38,932 nucleotides of DNA. It comes from Mesoaciditoga sp. Lineage in GTDB: Bacteria > Thermotogota > Thermotogae > Mesoaciditogales > Mesoaciditogaceae. A program made the translations under genes and the position numbers. The notes under the pieces are model-generated. The model had not been told where the DNA came from and made no database searches. It saw nothing but the letters and a program-made list of their open reading frames with translations. The stretch covers positions 1-38,932 of the forward strand of contig WFYR01000102.1 in the NCBI GenBank assembly GCA_015489955.1, written 5' to 3'. Shown piece after piece: positions 35,039 through 38,932 of the stretch. Positions within the stretch are counted from its first letter, which is position 1. Every line of letters begins with the position of its first letter.

Positions 35039-36205
35039 TCATTTTTTCATAATTTCATCCATTCCGGGGCCAGTCGATATGTATTCCACCTTCTTGCCTA
35101 TTCTTTTCTCGATAATCGAAAGAAAATCATCAAATGCCTTGTCTTTAAGATCTTTCCAGCCTTTTACGTACCTTACTTTTGCCTTAGAATTTTCCAGATC
35201 GTAAGGGACAAGGTCGTTTTCGTACTCTTCACATATCCCTATCTCTTCAAAACCGTTTAAAACATCTGCCTTTGTCATTATCAGATGGTCAACATCCGCA
35301 ACGTCACAAGCGTACTTTAAAAGTGGCAAATCTATCCATCCGCATCTTCTTGGTCTACCAGTTGTCGATCCGAATTCGTTACCGGCTTTCCTCAACTTTT
35401 CTGCTTCTTCACCAAAAATTTCCGTTGGGAATGGTCCACTTCCCACCCGGGTGGCGTACGCTTTGAAAACGCCGTAAGTTTCCAACTTGCCTTTTTCAAA
35501 TCCGCTGTAATACAAGGCAGCTTGAGGGAGGCACGGCGTTGAAGTGACGTATGGATACGTTCCGTACATGGGATCTAACATGATCGCTTGTGTAGATTCA
35601 AAAAGCACATTCCCAGTTGGGGTAACTTCTCGAACGAATTTTTTCACGCTTTCAAAATTTTTCATAAGGCCTTCGAATATCTCATTCGCGTTCAAATCTA
35701 TCACAGATTTGTACAATGAAACCAGCATTTCAACCTTTTCTTTTGCCCGCTTTTCATCAAATAGATCGAAAATCCTTATCCCTATTCTATGCGCATCGTT
35801 TGCAACTGTTGGCCCTATTCCTTTTTTTGTTGTACCGACCGCCATGCTTCCTTTCATTTCTTCGTATTTGGCATCTAACTCTTTTTCAACGGGCGTTATA
35901 ACCCTGCACCAGGGTGAAATGTAAATATTTTGCGTTATGTTTTCAAAGATGGAAGCCATGGAATCTATTTCAGATCTCAATACTTCCAAATCCACCAACG
36001 TGCCCCGCGCTATGAAAAGTTTGTTTTTTCCGCTGCCGGATGGAATCAAATGGTGAACGAATTTTTTCTCATCGTAATAAATAGTATGACCGGCATTTGG
36101 ACCACCTGAAAATCTTACAACCCATTCGTGCATTTTCGAAAGATGCTGAACTATCTTTCCCTTTCCTTCGTCTCCCCACTGAAGACCTATAACGACACTT
36201 TTCAT
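35039..36205 (-). CDS. purA: Adenylosuccinate synthetase
   Basis: A 388-residue enzyme that joins IMP and aspartate using GTP, the first step from IMP to AMP. The GTP-binding loop GDEGKGK is at 11-17, the catalytic His is H40 in GGPNAGHT, and KKGIGPTVANDAHRIGIRIFDL and the GRPRRCGWIDLPLL motif are present. It is about 40 residues shorter than the E. coli enzyme but contains all the core motifs. ATG 36205 overlaps the purB stop by 4 bases (ATGA). Last gene of the purine run. Confidence 0.94.
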   Translation of the reverse strand: MKSVVIGLQWGDEGKGKIVQHLSKMHEWVVRFSGGPNAGHTIYYDEKKFVHHLIPSGSGKNKLFIARGTLVDLEVLRSEIDSMASIFENITQNIYISPWCRVITPVEKELDAKYEEMKGSMAVGTTKKGIGPTVANDAHRIGIRIFDLFDEKRAKEKVEMLVSLYKSVIDLNANEIFEGLMKNFESVKKFVREVTPTGNVLFESTQAIMLDPMYGTYPYVTSTPCLPQAALYYSGFEKGKLETYGVFKAYATRVGSGPFPTEIFGEEAEKLRKAGNEFGSTTGRPRRCGWIDLPLLKYACDVADVDHLIMTKADVLNGFEEIGICEEYENDLVPYDLENSKAKVRYVKGWKDLKDKAFDDFLSIIEKRIGKKVEYISTGPGMDEIMKK

Positions 36206-37486
36206 ACGTTCACCTCAAATCTTTTGAATATATCATCCACATGTTTCAGATAATATTCTTCATCAAAGGCACTTTCCAGATCCACGTTTGGAAGTTCCTC
36301 TTTCAAAGCGGTCAAAAGGTCGCGAGATTCCCCTTGCCAAACTTTCATTGAAGCCTTTTGAACCAAGAGACAAGCTTCTTCGCGGCTCATCCCATTTTCC
36401 ACGAGTTTGAGCAGAACACGTTGTGAGAAAACCAGCCCCTTTGTGACGGATATATTTCCCCTTATCCTGTTCTCATTTACCTTCAAGTTCCCTATTATGT
36501 ATTCCAATTTATCAAGTGCGTAGTAGACTAATGTTGTGGCATCCGGTATGATGACCCTTTCAACGGACGAATGAGATATATCTCTTTCATGCCAAAGCGA
36601 AACATCTTCAAGTGCCGCAATGGAATAGCTTCGTATCATTCTTGCAATTCCACAAAGACGCTCGCAAAGAATTGGGTTTTTCTTGTGAGGCATGGCGCTT
36701 GAACCTCTTTGCTTTGATGAAAATGGCTCTTCCACTTCTCTAACTTCTGTCTTTTGAAGATGCCTTATCTCAGTTGCCACCCTTTCTATACCACCAGCTA
36801 CAACGGCCAACATGCTCACGTATTCGGCATGAAGATCTCTGGGGATCACCTGCGTGGATATTTTGCACGGATTCAAGTCGAGTTTTTTGCACGCAAGGGT
36901 TTCTATTTCAGGAGAGATGTTGGCGTAGTTCCCAACCGCTCCAGAGATCTTTCCCACGGCCATTTTTTCTCTCTCTCTTTCAAGTCTTTGAAGTGCCCTT
37001 TCCATTTCCGCATACCAATTCAGCACTTTCAATCCAAAGGATGTTATTTCAGCGTGAACGCCATGAGTTCTTCCAACCGTTGGCAGATTTTTGTATTTAT
37101 TCGCCAATTTAAATGTAACTTTCATGACTCTTTTTAACTTTCCCATTATCTTGTCTGTTGCTTCAACTATCGCCATTGAAAGAGCCGTGTCAACTACATC
37201 CGAAGATGTCATACCATAATGAAAGTAACGCGCTTCATCTCCCATTTTAGATGTTGCCACTTTTATAAAGGCTATCACGTCATGATTTACATCTTTTTCA
37301 ACTTCTTCTATTTCACCCACATCCAAGTGGGCATTTTTTTTTCGCCTTGGCAAAAGTGCCAGACGGTATGATTCCTTTTTCTTCATAAGCCTGCATAACG
37401 GCCAATTCAACTTTTAACCATCTTGAATATTTGGCCGATTGAGACCACAACTCTTTCATGATTTGCGGAGTATATCTTTCTATCAT
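36202..37486 (-). pseudogene. purB: Adenylosuccinate lyase, frameshifted in a nine-A run
   Basis: The lyase that cleaves SAICAR and adenylosuccinate. The true start is ATG 37486, with GGAGG 6 bases upstream (reading MIERYTPQIMKELWSQSAKY), 2 bases after the guaB stop. After codon 48 (GCG, 37343-37345) a run of nine A residues on the coding strand (37334-37342) throws the frame. With eight A the protein continues KKNAHLDVGEIEEVEKDVNHD and runs to 36202, giving about 427 residues, the normal length. The catalytic signature GSSAMPHKKNP and TVGRTHGVHAE are intact downstream. The extra base may be a sequencing error, a real mutation or transcriptional slippage. Confidence 0.88.
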
Positions 37487-37488
37487 TT

Positions 37489-38546
<1,058 letters not shown>

Positions 38547-38552
38547 AATTCA

Positions 38553-38932
38553 TCACAGCACATCGAAGTATTTTTTAACTTCCCAATCGGTAACGCTAGA
38601 GGAAAATTCTTCCCATTCTCTTGTTTTCATCCTTAAGAACGTTTTAAAGGCGCTCTGACCTACCGTTTCAACGACGAACTTATCTTTTTTCGCTTCATTT
38701 AAAGCCTCTTGCAACGATGAAGGAAGGGACTTTATCCTGTTAACTTTCTTTTGAGAAGAGGTCATGTTGAATATATTTTTGTTTATAGGTCTGGGGGGCA
38801 TTAATTCGTTTTTTATTCCATCTAAACCAGCTGCCAAAATCAGTGCAAATGCGAGATAAGAATTGCAAGATGGATCCGGGCTTCTGTATTCAAGCCTTGT
38901 TGAATTCTTTCGTGCTTGAGGGATTCTTATCA
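38553..38932 (-). CDS. glnA: Glutamine synthetase, C-terminal part (cut by window edge)
   Basis: Only the last ~126 residues are inside the window; the frame is open to the edge. IRIPQARKNSTRLEYRSPDP (substrate and metal site, RLEYRSPD), SCNSYLAFALILAAGLDGI and the long C-terminal helices ending EWEEFSSSVTDWEVKKYFDVL-like residues match GlnA. The enzyme makes glutamine from glutamate and ammonia. Glutamine is the nitrogen donor of GMP synthase, whose gene follows after 6 bases. Confidence 0.93.
   Translation of the reverse strand, partial: IRIPQARKNSTRLEYRSPDPSCNSYLAFALILAAGLDGIKNELMPPRPINKNIFNMTSSQKKVNRIKSLPSSLQEALNEAKKDKFVVETVGQSAFKTFLRMKTREWEEFSSSVTDWEVKKYFDVL

Noticed and set aside
36202-37410. 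purB starting at 37410 as a 402-residue protein
   Set aside because: The first 20 or so residues of that frame do not resemble PurB, while a well-matched N-terminus with GGAGG lies at 37486 in another frame, joined at the A9 run.

Overview
The window is a low-GC bacterial chromosome segment, dense with genes and mostly transcribed from the minus strand. The best fit is a member of Thermotogota, one of the sheathed 'toga' bacteria. The strongest sign is an adjacent pair of envelope genes. One encodes an Omp-alpha-like protein (signal peptide, one SLH domain, a long coiled coil, a C-terminal membrane anchor); the other encodes a beta-barrel porin-like protein ending in Phe. Paired GlgC/GlgD, a BMP-type nucleoside ABC transporter and frequent TTG start codons also fit. 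The genus cannot be fixed from the sequence alone.

Layout: (1) 117-5456, plus strand: a FAD-dependent oxidoreductase followed by sbcD and sbcC (Mre11/Rad50-type DNA repair). They abut a convergent SPOR-like membrane protein gene with no spacer. (2) 6142-6325: a tRNA-Gln(UUG) unit with promoter and terminator, then a 350-base AT-rich gap bounded by perfect 15-bp inverted repeats (a MITE-like candidate). (3) 6679-13722, minus: a PilJ-type chemoreceptor with its own promoter, a secreted alpha/alpha-toroid-like protein, glgC, glgD and glyA. (4) 13865-19031, minus: asnS-ruvB-yggT-nadK and a sigma-54 activator, tightly packed. (5) 19166-21903: the porin-like and Omp-alpha-like genes with a strong promoter and a terminator. 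(6) 21907-33420, minus: a long collinear run beginning with a seven-TM membrane protein, then a BMP nucleoside-uptake ABC system, a helical-repeat protein, an HD hydrolase, deoC, a cyclodeaminase-family protein, secG and tyrS. (7) 33724-35036: a compact plus-strand island of four small genes: DUF1659-like, DUF2922-like, an unrecognised one, and a small sigma-70-family sigma factor. It has a perfect 14-bp palindrome at its promoter, an internal terminator-like hairpin and an end terminator. (8) 35039-38932, minus: purine genes purA, purB, guaB, guaA and a partial glnA.

The purine block is damaged as sequenced. purB has an extra A in a nine-A run. guaA has an amber codon at position 12 and a frameshift, and it is fused to a guaB lacking its N-terminal half. 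This is either low-quality or misassembled sequence near a contig end, or real decay of GMP synthesis.

The most unusual feature is the sigma-factor island. It is the only plus-strand gene cluster in the last 32 kb, has its own control signals, and carries two tiny proteins whose families are known mainly from Firmicutes. Several promoters in the window share an extended -10 of the form TGG-TATAAT.
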